A stretch of DNA of 64,000 nt, taken from contig JAKRSB010000122.1 of assembly GCA_022402525.1 (NCBI GenBank), positions 1 to 64,000 on the forward strand. Reading direction: 5' to 3'. This DNA comes from Thermosynechococcaceae cyanobacterium MS004. GTDB taxonomy: Bacteria > Cyanobacteriota > Cyanobacteriia > Thermosynechococcales > Thermosynechococcaceae. A program made the translations under genes and the position numbers. Below, one piece after another: positions 25,261 through 35,019 of this stretch. Position 1 is the first letter of the stretch; the number at the start of each line of letters is the position of its first letter. A model generated the notes under the pieces. It ran no database searches, was not told the DNA's origin, and worked only from the letters and a program-made list of their open reading frames with translations.

Positions 25261-26367
25261 TTATTTCTCAGTCGCAATAATGTGTAAATCAATATGTTGG
25301 CGGTGAATCAGCCGCATCAGTCGCTGGGTAAAGGAACCCTTGAGGAGATGTTTCCAGCGGGACTGCTGACTTTCGCCAATGATGATTTGGGTGATGTGGT
25401 AGGTCGCGGCAGCTTCGGCGATCGCCTTGGGCACATCGCTACTTCTGACCCGCAGAAATTCGCCGCCAAATTCTTTGCAGAGCTTTTCGCAGGTTTCCAC
25501 ATGGAGGCTTTCGGCTTTAGAGAGAAAGCGATCGGAGGAATCCACCAAGATGGCGTAGAGCGGCGCATTCATGTAGCCAGAGAGCCGTGCCCCTCGTCGC
25601 AGGAGCTGTACAGAGTTGGGGTAGGTTGAAAGACACACCAAGACCCGTTCGTGGATATTACAAATCTGCCCCGCCAGCAGTAGACCATTGGCTTCTTCTT
25701 CGACGGTATCCGCCACTTCTCGCAGAGCAAGCTCCCGTAGGGCAATGAGATGGCGACGCTGAAAGAAATTGGCGAGGGACTGCTGAATTTTGTCAGGGGC
25801 GTAGATTTTACCCTCTAGCAGCCGCTGCTCCAAGGTTTCGGGGGTGACATCGACCACAACGACCTGATCCGCTGCTTCCAACACGCGATCGGGGATGCGC
25901 TCTCGCACCACTACGCCCGTAATTCTTGCCACGAGGTCATTCAAGCTTTCGAGGTGCTGAATATTGACGGTGGAGTACACATCAATTCCGGCGTTAAGGA
26001 TCAGTTCAACATCCTGGTAGCGCTTTTCCCGTGCAGAGCCAGGGACGTTGGTATGGGCAAGCTCATCAATGAGGACGAGCTGGGGCGATCGCGCAATCAC
26101 GCCCTCGATATCCAGTTCGAGCAGACCAAGTTCGCCTACGGCAACGCTAGGGACAATCTCTAGGCCAACAATCTTATCCGCAGTTTCTTTGCGTCCGTGG
26201 GTTTCCACCACCCCCACCACCACATCAATTCCTTCTTGCTTTAGGAGATGGGCTTCTTCCAGCATTTTGTAGGTTTTACCCACCCCAGGAGCCATGCCAA
26301 TGAAGATTTTATGCTTTCCACGACGAGCGATGTGGGGATAGAACAGGTCGGCAGAGGGGTGACTCAT
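25261..26367 (-). CDS. Truncated KdpD: N-terminal KdpD domain plus USP-like domain
   Basis: The 368-residue product covers only the cytoplasmic N-terminal part of KdpD. The Walker A motif is FIGMAPGVGKTYKML (24-32), with GVVETHGRKET, LVLIDELAHTNVPGSAREKRYQDV, and the universal-stress-like domain (ILVDSSDRFLSKAE to IIIGESQQSRWKHLLKGSFTQRL). The membrane, histidine-kinase and ATPase parts of full KdpD are absent. Short KdpD proteins of this form are known in cyanobacteria. No kdpABC or kdpE lies nearby. Start is ATG 26367; a TTG two codons earlier is less likely. Confidence 0.88.
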   Translation of the reverse strand: MSHPSADLFYPHIARRGKHKIFIGMAPGVGKTYKMLEEAHLLKQEGIDVVVGVVETHGRKETADKIVGLEIVPSVAVGELGLLELDIEGVIARSPQLVLIDELAHTNVPGSAREKRYQDVELILNAGIDVYSTVNIQHLESLNDLVARITGVVVRERIPDRVLEAADQVVVVDVTPETLEQRLLEGKIYAPDKIQQSLANFFQRRHLIALRELALREVADTVEEEANGLLLAGQICNIHERVLVCLSTYPNSVQLLRRGARLSGYMNAPLYAILVDSSDRFLSKAESLHVETCEKLCKEFGGEFLRVRSSDVPKAIAEAAATYHITQIIIGESQQSRWKHLLKGSFTQRLMRLIHRQHIDLHIIATEK

Positions 26368-26377
26368 TCTCAATCAA

Positions 26378-26422
26378 ATGTATTTTGATCGCATATATTT
26401 TGATCGCATGTATTTTGATCAC
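26378..26422. repeat. Three 15-bp tandem units upstream of truncated kdpD
   Basis: Units atgtattttgatcgc, atatattttgatcgc and atgtattttgatcac stand head to tail. They begin 10 bp before the kdpD start and fill most of its leader. Confidence 0.9.
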
Positions 26423-26486
26423 AACAGCTCAATAACCGCTGGTAGCAGCCCAATACTCCATGCCAGTTCTTTCCTCAAGATACAAG

Positions 26487-27410
26487 TCAGCCAGATGACG
26501 ATGTAAATAGCGCTGAAATTTTGGCCTGCATTCGGGCTGTTTCACTCTCGTTATTCACCTGCTCCGGATCTTCTTTCATAAAAGACTCACCAATCAGGAC
26601 GGCATGGGCACCCGCATCCGCAACGGTTTGGAGATCTGTGGCGGTGTGGATGCCAGATTCGCTAACAATCACAATTTCTTTTTGCAGGAGGTCTGCTTGA
26701 CGCTGCTGAATCAAGCCAAGGGTCGTTTCTAAAGAGACTGAAAAGTCTTCTAAATTGCGATTGTTAATGCCAATGAGTTCAGCGTCTAAGGCTAAAACCC
26801 GATCCAGTTCTTCTAGGGTATGTACTTCTACAAGGGCGGTCATGCCCAGCAATTTTACAATCTTGAGAAAGTAGGTCAGATTTTGATCGTCCAAGATTGC
26901 GGCAATTAGCAAAACTGCGTCCGCACCGCGCGATCGCGCTAAAAAAATCTGGTACGGGTATAGGACAAAATCTTTGCACAACAGCGGAATCTGAACGGCT
27001 GCGCGAATTTGACTTAGGTATTCAAAACTGCCCTGAAAAAATTTCGTATCGGTTAATACGGAAAGACAGCTTGCACCAGCGGCTTCGTAGGCCTGGGCGA
27101 TCGCAACGGGGTCAAAGTGTTGCCGAAATACCCCCTTGCTGGGAGACGCTTTTTTGACTTCAGCAATCAATGCGGGAGAGGTTTTGCCTTGGCGAAGTGC
27201 GGCCAAAAAATTGAGGGGTGGTGCAGCCTTTTCGACCTGTTTTTTTAGCTCCACCAGGGGCACTGCCTCGCGTCGCTTGTCCACCTCGTACTCTTTATGC
27301 CACACAATCTTTTCAAGAATATTGCGGGGTTCTGCGTCCTCTGCGGTGATCTGATAACTCAGGGATTCAGAGACGATGGCAGGATTGGGAGGACGACGGC
27401 GAATTTGCAT
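26487..27410 (-). CDS. trpC: Indole-3-glycerol phosphate synthase
   Basis: The 307-residue product is TrpC, the fourth step of tryptophan synthesis. It has an N-terminal extension of about 40 residues and then [104 protein letters not shown] and IVSESGI. The catalytic Lys and Glu motifs are all present. ATG at 27410. It is divergent from panC/cmk across a 310-bp spacer. Confidence 0.96.
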   Translation of the reverse strand: MQIRRRPPNPAIVSESLSYQITAEDAEPRNILEKIVWHKEYEVDKRREAVPLVELKKQVEKAAPPLNFLAALRQGKTSPALIAEVKKASPSKGVFRQHFDPVAIAQAYEAAGASCLSVLTDTKFFQGSFEYLSQIRAAVQIPLLCKDFVLYPYQIFLARSRGADAVLLIAAILDDQNLTYFLKIVKLLGMTALVEVHTLEELDRVLALDAELIGINNRNLEDFSVSLETTLGLIQQRQADLLQKEIVIVSESGIHTATDLQTVADAGAHAVLIGESFMKEDPEQVNNESETARMQAKISALFTSSSG

Positions 27411-27482
27411 AGTAGTCTCAGACAGGTGAATGATGATCCAGGCAGATGATCAAGGTAGATTGCCCTGAGCTTTAGCCTAGCA

Positions 27483-27497
27483 AACCCTGTCAGGGTT
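27483..27497. promoter_or_regulatory. Candidate operator dyad between trpC and panC/cmk
   Basis: AACCCTGTCAGGGTT is a perfect 7-bp inverted repeat with one central base. It lies 73 bp from the trpC start in a spacer that must hold divergent promoters. Its size suits a dimeric repressor, but no regulator is identified. Confidence 0.3.
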
Positions 27498-27520
27498 AAA
27501 ACGTCTGAGAGACTAGACTC

Positions 27521-27573
27521 AGAAGGTCAACCCAAAAGGCCAACCCAAGAAGTTAACCCAAGAGGCTGGCCCA
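27521..27573. repeat. Four 13-14 bp tandem units in the trpC-panC spacer
   Basis: Units are agaaggtcaaccca, aaaggccaaccca, agaagttaaccca and agaggctggccca. They lie about 150 bp before the panC/cmk start. The remainder of this 310-bp spacer holds the dyad at 27483 and no gene. Confidence 0.85.
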
Positions 27574-27722
27574 AGCGTTGAGTAAAATCTTCAAGGACAA
27601 ACGGATCACCCCTGAGACATTGCTCGTGATGCCCAAAACAGGCATACTCAATCAGCCTTGGATTCAGCAGTCCTGGATCAGCAGTTCCGAGTTAGTGGTT
27701 CATCTTGTTGAGGGGTCAAGTC

Positions 27723-29378
27723 ATGACGAATCCCCGCGTTTCTGTGCTGAAAACGGCGGTAGGGCTTCAGTGTTTTCTAGATCGCTGTTTTTTAGATCAG
27801 GAGACAAGAAGCTCTAGCACCCAATCGACCCCTTCCTTGGCGTTAATTCAAGAGTTCGGTCATCTAAGGCCACAGGGATTAGGGCTGGTTCCCACAATGG
27901 GGGCACTCCATGCTGGCCACTTGAGTTTGATTCAAAGGGCGCGTCAAGAAAATGCCGTGGTTGTGGTCAGCATTTTTGTGAACCCCCTCCAGTTTGCGCC
28001 AGGAGAAGACTTTGCACGATACCCTCGCAGCCTAGCGGCAGATCTAGAGCTATGTCAGTCGGCTGGGGTGGATGCCGTTTTCATGCCGGAAGCTTCTGAC
28101 CTGTTGAGCCAAGAACCCATGACGCAGGTGATGCCGCCACCACACCTGACGGATCGGCTGTGCGGGCGATCGCGTCCGGGGCATTTTGAGGGTGTGGCCA
28201 CGATTGTTTTAAAGCTGCTTAGCCTTGTGCAGCCGACCCGCGCCTACTTTGGGCGCAAAGATGCACAGCAACTGGCCATTTTGCAAACAATGGTGCGGGA
28301 TTTGAGCTTATCCGTAGACATTGTGCCCTGTCCCATTTTGCGAGAGCCGAGTGGGTTGGCCTATAGCTCTCGAAATCAATACCTAACCTCTGTTCAGCGA
28401 CAACAGGCGGCTGTCCTTTCTCAAAGCCTGACTCAAGCCCAGGCGCTGCTCCGTCAGGGATATCGAGATCGGGAAACCTTGCTTGGTGGCGTCCGGCAGC
28501 ATCTCGCCCAGGAACCCGCTGTGCAGCTAGAATACTTAGAGTTTGTTCATCCAGAAACTTTAGCGTTTCTTTCTGAGGTTAAGCACACCGGCATGATTGC
28601 GATCGCAGCCCGCATTGGCACTACTCGACTCATTGATAATGTTGTTTTAGATGGCCGCCGCCCGATCCTGGCGATCGATGGCCCCGCTGGCGCAGGTAAG
28701 TCCACCGTGACCCGCCGCAGCGCTGCCAAACTGGGGCTGCTGTATCTGGATACGGGGGCGATGTATCGGGCGATGACCTGGCTGGTGCTGCAGTCTGGGC
28801 TGAGCTTTGCCGATGAAGTGGCGATCGCAGATTTAGTCAGTCAGGCCAACATTGAGCTGTTCCCCGGCGCACAGCCCACAGACCCACTTACCGTGCGCGT
28901 CAATGGGACGGACGTAACCGCCGCTATTCGCTCCCTAGAAGTCACCTCTCAAGTTTCTACCCTTGCCGCTCAGCCTGCGGTGCGTCAGATTCTAAAGCAG
29001 CAGCAGCAGGCCTTTGGTCAACAGGGCGGCATTGCCGCTGAAGGTCGGGATATCGGCACCCATGTCTTCCCAGATGCGGGACTTAAAATTTTTCTGACCG
29101 CGTCCCATGAAGAACGCGCCCGTCGCCGCTACCAAGAACTTCAGGCTGCCGCAGCCCTCTCCGACACGCCCTCGAAAACCCCCTCCATTACCTACGAGCA
29201 GCTTGTGACGGATATTGCCGAGCGCGATCGCAAGGATAGCCAGCGGGCCGTTGCCCCCCTGCGCAAAGCAGAGGACGCCGTGGAGCTTTTGACTGACGGC
29301 CTATCCATTGATGAAGTTGTTGATGAAATCGTGACACTCTATCACAAACGATGCGCAGACCCATCCTATGGGGTGTAG
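27723..29378 (+). CDS. panC/cmk: Bifunctional pantoate-beta-alanine ligase / cytidylate kinase
   Basis: The 551-residue product fuses PanC (pantothenate synthesis) to CMP kinase, a fusion characteristic of cyanobacteria. The PanC part shows GLVPTMGALHAGHLSLI, VVVSIFVNPLQFAPGEDFARYPR, RSRPGHFEGVATIV, YFGRKDAQQLAI and SSRNQYL. The kinase part begins near residue 315 with ILAIDGPAGAGKSTVTRR, then LYLDTGAMYRAMTWLVL and GGIAAEGRDIGTHVFPDAGLKIFL. The start is ATG 27723, with GAGG about 10 nt upstream; a TTG 18 bp earlier lacks such a site. The N-terminus is longer than in single PanC enzymes. Confidence 0.96.
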   Translation: MTNPRVSVLKTAVGLQCFLDRCFLDQETRSSSTQSTPSLALIQEFGHLRPQGLGLVPTMGALHAGHLSLIQRARQENAVVVVSIFVNPLQFAPGEDFARYPRSLAADLELCQSAGVDAVFMPEASDLLSQEPMTQVMPPPHLTDRLCGRSRPGHFEGVATIVLKLLSLVQPTRAYFGRKDAQQLAILQTMVRDLSLSVDIVPCPILREPSGLAYSSRNQYLTSVQRQQAAVLSQSLTQAQALLRQGYRDRETLLGGVRQHLAQEPAVQLEYLEFVHPETLAFLSEVKHTGMIAIAARIGTTRLIDNVVLDGRRPILAIDGPAGAGKSTVTRRSAAKLGLLYLDTGAMYRAMTWLVLQSGLSFADEVAIADLVSQANIELFPGAQPTDPLTVRVNGTDVTAAIRSLEVTSQVSTLAAQPAVRQILKQQQQAFGQQGGIAAEGRDIGTHVFPDAGLKIFLTASHEERARRRYQELQAAAALSDTPSKTPSITYEQLVTDIAERDRKDSQRAVAPLRKAEDAVELLTDGLSIDEVVDEIVTLYHKRCADPSYGV

Positions 29379-29551
29379 GATGCCAATAGAGGGTTATTTA
29401 GTGTCCAATTTTACAAAATGACTGGTTGATGAGCGGTCTGTCAGGTAATCCAGACTCGCTCAGGACGGGATTCATCTTGAACAGGGAACGCTAGGAGAAG
29501 CCCGAAGCGAGTTGAGGTAGGGTGTTGGTTCATTCCATTTCGAGAAAAAGC

Positions 29552-30721
29552 ATGAAGGTGGCGGACAGGATTGCACAAGTACCTGCATCCATGACCCTGG
29601 TGATCGCTGCTCAAGCTAAGGCGATGAAGGCGGAGGGGCTAGATGTATTGGGGTTTGGTGCGGGGGAGCCAGATTTTGATACGCCAGACCATATTAAGGC
29701 CGCTGCTAAAAAGGCGCTGGATGAAGGCAAAACAAAGTACGGTGCGGCGGCTGGAGAAATGGCCCTGCGCGAAGCGATCGCCCGCAAGCTGAATGAAGAC
29801 AACCAACTTCCGTATCAGCCTGAGAATATTCTGGTGACCAACGGCGGTAAGCATTCGCTTTACAACCTCATGCAGGCCATGGTAAATCCGGGGGATGAGG
29901 TCATTATCCCGGCACCTTACTGGTTGAGCTATCCCGAAATGGTGAAGCTAGCGGGCGGTGTACCTGTGCTCGTGCAGACCGATCTGAGCAGCGACTTTAA
30001 GATTACCCCCGACCAGTTACGTCAAGCCCTTACGCCGCGCACGAAGTTTTTTATCCTCAACTCGCCCTCGAATCCCACAGGCGTTGTCTACACGCCCAGC
30101 GAAATCAAAGCCTTGGGCGAGGTGCTTCTACAGCATGATGTGTGGATCGTCTCGGACGAAATTTACGAAAAAATTCTCTACGACGGAGCAGAGCAGGTCA
30201 GTATTGGCTCCCTGAGCCGAGATCTCTTTGAGCGCACTTTTGTCAGCAATGGATTCGCCAAAAGTTACTCCATGACCGGATGGCGCGTTGGCTATATCGC
30301 TGGCCCCCTAGAAGCCATCAAGGCCATGACCCGCCTGCAAAGCCACAGTACCTCTAATGTCTGTACCTTTGCCCAGTACGGCGCGATCGCCGCGTTAGAA
30401 GGCTCCCAAGACTGCGTGGCGGAGATGCTGGCGGCGTTTGCGGGTCGGCGACGTATTATTCTAGAGGCGATCGCCGCGATTCCAGGGCTAGACTGCCCTA
30501 GACCAGACGGGGCATTTTATGTCTTCCCCAGCATCCGCAAAACAGGAATGACCTCCCAAGACTTTTGTGCCGAGCTGTTGGCCTCCCATCAAGTTGCAGT
30601 GGTGCCCGGAATTGCCTTCGGTGAAGACAGCGCCATTCGCCTCTCTTATGCCCTCGATGAAAGTAGCCTGCTCAAAGGAATGGAGCGACTAGAGCGCTTT
30701 ATGCGATCGCGCTTTTTCTAG
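29552..30721 (+). CDS. aspC: Pyridoxal-phosphate aminotransferase, aspartate aminotransferase type
   Basis: The 389-residue product is a class I aminotransferase of the prokaryotic AspC group. It has [40 protein letters not shown], the substrate-binding [47 protein letters not shown], and the PLP lysine in [20 protein letters not shown]. It probably makes aspartate from oxaloacetate and glutamate, or acts on related acids. The ATG at 29552 is chosen since [16 protein letters not shown] aligns with the family start; a GTG 30 bp earlier adds unconserved residues. Confidence 0.93.
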   Translation: MKVADRIAQVPASMTLVIAAQAKAMKAEGLDVLGFGAGEPDFDTPDHIKAAAKKALDEGKTKYGAAAGEMALREAIARKLNEDNQLPYQPENILVTNGGKHSLYNLMQAMVNPGDEVIIPAPYWLSYPEMVKLAGGVPVLVQTDLSSDFKITPDQLRQALTPRTKFFILNSPSNPTGVVYTPSEIKALGEVLLQHDVWIVSDEIYEKILYDGAEQVSIGSLSRDLFERTFVSNGFAKSYSMTGWRVGYIAGPLEAIKAMTRLQSHSTSNVCTFAQYGAIAALEGSQDCVAEMLAAFAGRRRIILEAIAAIPGLDCPRPDGAFYVFPSIRKTGMTSQDFCAELLASHQVAVVPGIAFGEDSAIRLSYALDESSLLKGMERLERFMRSRFF

Positions 30722-30868
30722 ACCCTGTGCTTTTGTTCCGCTCTAGTCGCTCTCAGGCCAATTGTCACGAAAGCGTTACATTAGTCCATCCATCATTGGG
30801 ACTAGAGCAGATACCGTAATGATCAATACTTCCTGCTCTGGGCAAATTGCCTAGGCTCTTGAGAGTAC

Positions 30869-30970
30869 GCTCGTTCTAATCGTTCGTTCTAATGTTGTTC
30901 TCATTAGAACAAGCTAGGGATAGCTAAGAACAGTTCAGATAAGAGCATTTCAGTCAGAGCATTAGGAGTC
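30869..30970. repeat. Two short tandem duplications before the NDH-2 gene
   Basis: At 30869-30906 there are about three units of cg(t)tcgttctaat (13 bp, the third diverged). At 30942-30970 two units share agagcatt and end in agtc (14-15 bp); they end 8 bp before the start codon. Confidence 0.65.
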
Positions 30971-30978
30971 AGGGATTC

Positions 30979-32370
30979 ATGGCCGAACATCGCCATCGCG
31001 TTGTGATTGTGGGAGGTGGCTTCGGTGGTCTGTATGCAGCCAAGTCCTTGGGGCGCGCCCCGGTGGATATTACCCTCATTGATAAGCGAAACTTTCACCT
31101 GTTTCAGCCCCTGCTGTACCAGGTGGCTACGGGTACACTTTCCCCTGCGGACATTTCTTCTCCCCTGCGCGGCATCCTGAGTCAGCAGCGCAATACCCAG
31201 GTATTGATGGATCACGTCATTGACGTGGACGCCAAGCAGCAGCATGTGGTGACGCCCAATCGCGTGATTCCCTACGACACGCTGATTGTGGCGACAGGGG
31301 TGCGCCATCACTATTTCGGCAACGACGACTGGAAAAAAACCGCTCCTGGACTGAAGACCGTTGAAGATGCGCTCAACATGCGGCGGCGAATTTTCCTGGC
31401 CTTTGAGGCTGCTGAAAAAGAAAGCGATCCAGAAAAGCGACAGGCACTGCTAACCTTTGTGATTGTGGGCGGTGGCCCTACGGGGGTTGAGCTGGCCGGT
31501 GCGATCGCAGAATTAGCCTTCAAAACCCTCAAAAACGACTTCCGCAATATTGATGTGCAGCAAACCAAAGTGCTGCTCCTGGAGGGGCTAGATCGGGTCT
31601 TGCCCCCCTATGCCCCAGAACTATCGGGGAAAGCAGCCGCCTCCTTACAGCGCTTGGGCGTAACTATCATGACCGAAACCCGCGTCACCCAGGTGGATGC
31701 CAATGGTGTGACCGTGCAGCGGGATGGCCAAACTTCTGTGATTCCCTCAGAGACAGTGCTGTGGGCGGCAGGGGTTAAGGCCTCTTCTGTGGGCAAGCTG
31801 CTCTCGGAACGCACGGGGGTGGCCCTAGACCGAGTGGGTCGGGTGATGGTTGACTCAGACTTGAGCGTGCCGGGATACGGCAATATTTTTGTGATTGGCG
31901 ATTTGGCAAACTTTTCCCACCAGCCCACGACCCAGGGCAAAGATAGCGCAGCGCCCCCTCCCTCCCTCCCTGGGGTGGCACCCGTAGCCATTCAAGAAGG
32001 GCAGTATGTGGCCAGCAAAATTTGTGCCCAGCTTGCTGGGAAGCCAAAAGCACCCTTCCGCTACAAAGAAGTGGGAAGCCTTGCGATCATTGGCCAAAAT
32101 CTGGCCGTAGTTGATCTGGGGTTTGTAAAGTTCTCTGGCCCAATTGCTTGGCTAGTCTGGATTTTTGCCCATGTTTACTATCTCATTGAGTTTGATAACA
32201 AGCTGCTGGTTCTGCTCCAGTGGGGCTGGAATTACTTCACTCGCCAGCGCGGAGCCAGACTCATTACAGGGGAAGCAACGCTTTCAAGTCCCGTTCCTAG
32301 CGCCTCTCCCAGCCCTGGGAAGCAAGGGAGTGACGCGCTGAATGATCGCGTTTCGGTTGAGGTGAGTTAG
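30979..32370 (+). CDS. Type II NAD(P)H dehydrogenase
   Basis: The 463-residue product is a two-dinucleotide-fold flavoprotein of the NDH-2 family: FAD motif RVVIVGGGFGGLYAAKSLG, then HLFQPLLYQVATGTLSPADISSPLR, NAD motif FVIVGGGPTGVELAGAIAELA, DSDLSVPGYGNIFVIGDLA and VAIQEGQYVASKICAQL. The C-terminal amphipathic and hydrophobic segment (PIAWLVWIFAHVYYLIEFDNKLLVLLQW) anchors it to the membrane. It passes electrons from NAD(P)H to quinone without pumping. It resembles the NdbA type more than NdbB, by eye. ATG start at 30979. Confidence 0.92.
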   Translation: MAEHRHRVVIVGGGFGGLYAAKSLGRAPVDITLIDKRNFHLFQPLLYQVATGTLSPADISSPLRGILSQQRNTQVLMDHVIDVDAKQQHVVTPNRVIPYDTLIVATGVRHHYFGNDDWKKTAPGLKTVEDALNMRRRIFLAFEAAEKESDPEKRQALLTFVIVGGGPTGVELAGAIAELAFKTLKNDFRNIDVQQTKVLLLEGLDRVLPPYAPELSGKAAASLQRLGVTIMTETRVTQVDANGVTVQRDGQTSVIPSETVLWAAGVKASSVGKLLSERTGVALDRVGRVMVDSDLSVPGYGNIFVIGDLANFSHQPTTQGKDSAAPPPSLPGVAPVAIQEGQYVASKICAQLAGKPKAPFRYKEVGSLAIIGQNLAVVDLGFVKFSGPIAWLVWIFAHVYYLIEFDNKLLVLLQWGWNYFTRQRGARLITGEATLSSPVPSASPSPGKQGSDALNDRVSVEVS

Positions 32371-32373
32371 CGC

Positions 32374-32416
32374 TCAATCCTAGAGGTCAATCCTAGAGGT
32401 TGTTGATCCTAGAAGT
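32374..32416. repeat. 13-bp tandem duplication between convergent genes
   Basis: Two perfect units of tcaatcctagagg (32374-32399) and a decayed third, ttgatcctagaag (32404-32416). The third unit overlaps the 3' end of the leftward ferredoxin gene. Confidence 0.8.
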
Positions 32417-32813
32417 TGGTCGATATTGCCTGAACGGGGCAGGTGGGCACGCACTGCTCGCAGACAATGCAGCGCGATCGCGTGAAGTTAAGCAGAAAGG
32501 TTTTAGAGTCCAGGGTGAGGGCTTCCGTGGGGCAGGTGCCCGTACAGAGTCCACAGTGGACACAGGCTTCTTCGTTAATCAAAATTTCGCGGTTGGCGAG
32601 GGATACGGTGATCTCTTGCGATCGCATCCAGTCTAGGGCTGCATCGAGCTGGTCAATATCGCCAGCCAGCTCCACCACAATCTTGCCCACTTGGTTGGGT
32701 GCCACCTGGGCGCGAATAATATTGGCGGCAATATTAAAATCTTTTGCCAGCCGATAGGTGATGGGCATCTGCACCATTCGTCGCGGAAAGGTGAGAGTCA
32801 CGCGCTTCTTCAC
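32409..32813 (-). CDS. NIL domain plus 2[4Fe-4S] ferredoxin
   Basis: The 134-residue product joins an N-terminal NIL domain (RVTLTFPRRMVQMPITYRLA, KDFNIAANIIRAQV to AALDWMRSQEITV) to a bacterial-type ferredoxin with two cluster motifs, CVHCGLCTGTCP and CIVCEQCVPTCP. The NIL domain otherwise occurs in methionine ABC transporters as a ligand sensor. The fusion is widespread in cyanobacteria and its redox partner is not established. The start is GTG 32813, directly preceded by an in-frame stop, so no longer form is possible. An 18-bp duplication (gattcacagggttgt--, 32853-32888) lies just upstream. Confidence 0.9.
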   Translation of the reverse strand: MKKRVTLTFPRRMVQMPITYRLAKDFNIAANIIRAQVAPNQVGKIVVELAGDIDQLDAALDWMRSQEITVSLANREILINEEACVHCGLCTGTCPTEALTLDSKTFLLNFTRSRCIVCEQCVPTCPVQAISTNF

Positions 32814-32977
32814 AGGGTTGTTAGCTCACAGTGTTTGGATGCACAGTTTTTTGATTCACAGGGTTGTTAAGATTCACAGGGTTGTAAGGACAGGGTTATA
32901 AATCTCGACAAAATTGCCCCTCTCTTCATCTTAGCAAGCTCGCCAGCATGACTCAGCGGAGCATAAAAACGCGCGCA

Positions 32978-33034
32978 TTGAACCTGGAAATTGAGCCTAG
33001 CCTAGAGGTTGAGCCTAGAAGTTGAACCCAGAAA
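32978..33034. repeat. Tandem units of 13 bp (one of 18 bp) after the rqcH gene
   Basis: Units open with ttga(a/g)cc: ttgaacctggaaa, an 18-bp expanded unit, ttgagcctagaag and ttgaacccagaaa. The array abuts the rqcH stop codon at 33037. Confidence 0.75.
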
Positions 33035-33036
33035 GC

Positions 33037-34788
33037 TTATCCTGTTGGCAGTAGCTCCGCCGCCGTCAGCCCAGCGATCGCGGATTGGGGATTGCCCCAA
33101 AGAATGGTTTCATGCTTGTAAATGACCATGCCGGGTTTTGCCCCTTTGGGTTTGTAAATGTGCTGGGGCTGGGTATAGACCACCGGCACCTGATGGCTTT
33201 GACGAGCACGGCTATGGTAAGCCGCAAGATTGGCTGCATACTGCAAGTCTTCGGGGGTGGGGCTAGCGCCTGCCTCCAGCCGCAGCAGGACGTGACTGCC
33301 AGGAATCTCTTGGGTGTGAAACCAAAGATCGTAAGTGCTGGCGGTGCGAAAGGTGAGCAGCTCATTTTGGCGATTGTTGCGTCCAATGAGGATCTCTAGG
33401 CCGCTGGGGGTGCGAAAGCGATGGAAGTCGGCTTGTGCTTGAGCGGGGGCGCGGTAGTCTGGGTCGGCGAGATATCCTTGCTGAATTAACTCTTCTCGCA
33501 CTTCGGCCAAAACCTGAAGATCGGCGCTGGTTTGATAGTGCTCAAACGGCTGAAGGATCGTTTCCACTTGCTCTAAGTAGTCGATTTCCTGCTGGACGGC
33601 GGCGAGCAAGGGTGTCACGTAGTCACGGGCGCGCTTGAGCTTTTGGTGGCGCTTGTATAGGGCCTGGGCATTTTGGACGGCGCTGCGTTCTGGGTCAAGG
33701 GCGATCGCCACAGGCTGTCCTGTCTCGAAATCTGGGAGCTGAATTTGTTTCATGCCGACTTGCCAGTCCTGCAGATGCGCCATGAGCAGGTCGGCTTTTT
33801 GACGGTAGCTGTCGGCTTTGGCAGATGCATTGAGCTGTTTGAGGAAGACATCGGCTTTGGTGCGCAGTTTGGCTAGCGCCACCCCTAATTTTTGCAAAAG
33901 CTGATGGCGAAGCTGACTAAATTCCTGCTGATTCAGGCGATCGCTGTAGTATTGCTCCACTAAGTCCTGCACCGACTCCGCAGACTGGTCTATCCCCCAA
34001 CCCAATACGCTATAGCCATCGGGTGATCGCCGTCCTGGGGTAAAGGTCTGGGTGGCGATCGCCGTGAGCCAGCCCTGCCATTTCTGGAATAGTTGCGACC
34101 ATTCTGCTGCCGTGAGGGTGTCAACCGAGCGGTTGGGATCAAGATTTGCGGCCTCCAGCATCGCCACCACTAGAGCTGAACTCACGCCTCGATAGGTTTT
34201 GAGCAGTACGGACTTCAGCGGTGCTGGCACAAGGACAAGGCGTTCTTGCCAAGATTCTTGAGATTCGCTCAGGGTTGGCGTGGGGCCAGTAAGGGCAGGC
34301 GGTAGAGTATAGGGCTGTCCGGTCTGAATAGGGCGGACGCTGGACTGAGTAGCGCTAACCTGATGGGCGGCGGTCACAATCGTATTTTCAGCAGTCGCCA
34401 AAATAACGTTGCTGTACTTGCCCATAATTTCAACATAAAGGTGCCACTGGGCTGGCTCTTGGGGTCGCTGGGCAAACTGTAGATCAATCACCCGCTCCCA
34501 GGGCGACAGTTGCTCTACGGCCACCAGCACCAGTCCGCTGAGCTGATGGCGTAACTGCTGGCTAAAGGTAAAGGTATCCGGCGATCGTGGGGGGGCAGCG
34601 CTTGTGCCCAATCGGGCGGCCTGTGGGTGCCAGCAAAGGGTCAGCCAGCCCCGATGCTCAAGGGTGCGCAGCGCTAGCTTAACCGTAAAGCGATCGCATT
34701 GATACACCTGCTCCAGCCTTGCCGGAATCCACTGCGATCGCACCTCCGCACAGAGGGCGATCAGCGTTGTCAAATCAACCTGCTGCAT
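33037..34788 (-). CDS. rqcH: RqcH / NFACT-family ribosome quality control protein
   Basis: The 583-residue product is a full-length NFACT protein (Rqc2 homologue). The N-terminal NFACT-N domain starts MQQVDLTTLIALCAEV and includes LYVEIMGKYSNVIL. The centre is a coiled-coil (about 270-410), and the C-terminal NFACT-R part has FHRFRTPSGLEILIGRNNRQN, DLWFHTQEIPGSHVLLR and YKPKGAKPGMVIYKHE. RqcH binds obstructed 50S subunits and adds alanine tails to stalled chains. Annotated by tradition as fibronectin-binding protein, which is misleading. ATG start at 34788. Confidence 0.9.
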   Translation of the reverse strand: MQQVDLTTLIALCAEVRSQWIPARLEQVYQCDRFTVKLALRTLEHRGWLTLCWHPQAARLGTSAAPPRSPDTFTFSQQLRHQLSGLVLVAVEQLSPWERVIDLQFAQRPQEPAQWHLYVEIMGKYSNVILATAENTIVTAAHQVSATQSSVRPIQTGQPYTLPPALTGPTPTLSESQESWQERLVLVPAPLKSVLLKTYRGVSSALVVAMLEAANLDPNRSVDTLTAAEWSQLFQKWQGWLTAIATQTFTPGRRSPDGYSVLGWGIDQSAESVQDLVEQYYSDRLNQQEFSQLRHQLLQKLGVALAKLRTKADVFLKQLNASAKADSYRQKADLLMAHLQDWQVGMKQIQLPDFETGQPVAIALDPERSAVQNAQALYKRHQKLKRARDYVTPLLAAVQQEIDYLEQVETILQPFEHYQTSADLQVLAEVREELIQQGYLADPDYRAPAQAQADFHRFRTPSGLEILIGRNNRQNELLTFRTASTYDLWFHTQEIPGSHVLLRLEAGASPTPEDLQYAANLAAYHSRARQSHQVPVVYTQPQHIYKPKGAKPGMVIYKHETILWGNPQSAIAGLTAAELLPTG

Positions 34789-35019
34789 GGTTTTATGTTT
34801 AAGTTTTATGATCCCTGGCGTTGCAGAGGGGATAGAAAAGAACGGCTCAAAAGCCCTTGTCGTCAGGAAAATCAGGCTTTATGCCCAAAAAACTCCTATT
34901 TATAGTTGTGGCTGCTGGATGTTTGCCGATAGGATGACTGAAGAGACACGGGGGAAACCCAGCCTCGCTTGGCTGGCCTGTGGGGGGCCATTCGATACTC
35001 TGTATTTAGGACTGAGATC

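Noticed and set aside
32409-32813. PsaC (photosystem I 4Fe-4S subunit)
   Set aside because: The two CxxCxxCxxxCP motifs follow a NIL domain and the protein is 134 residues, not 81; the PsaC-specific sequence is absent.
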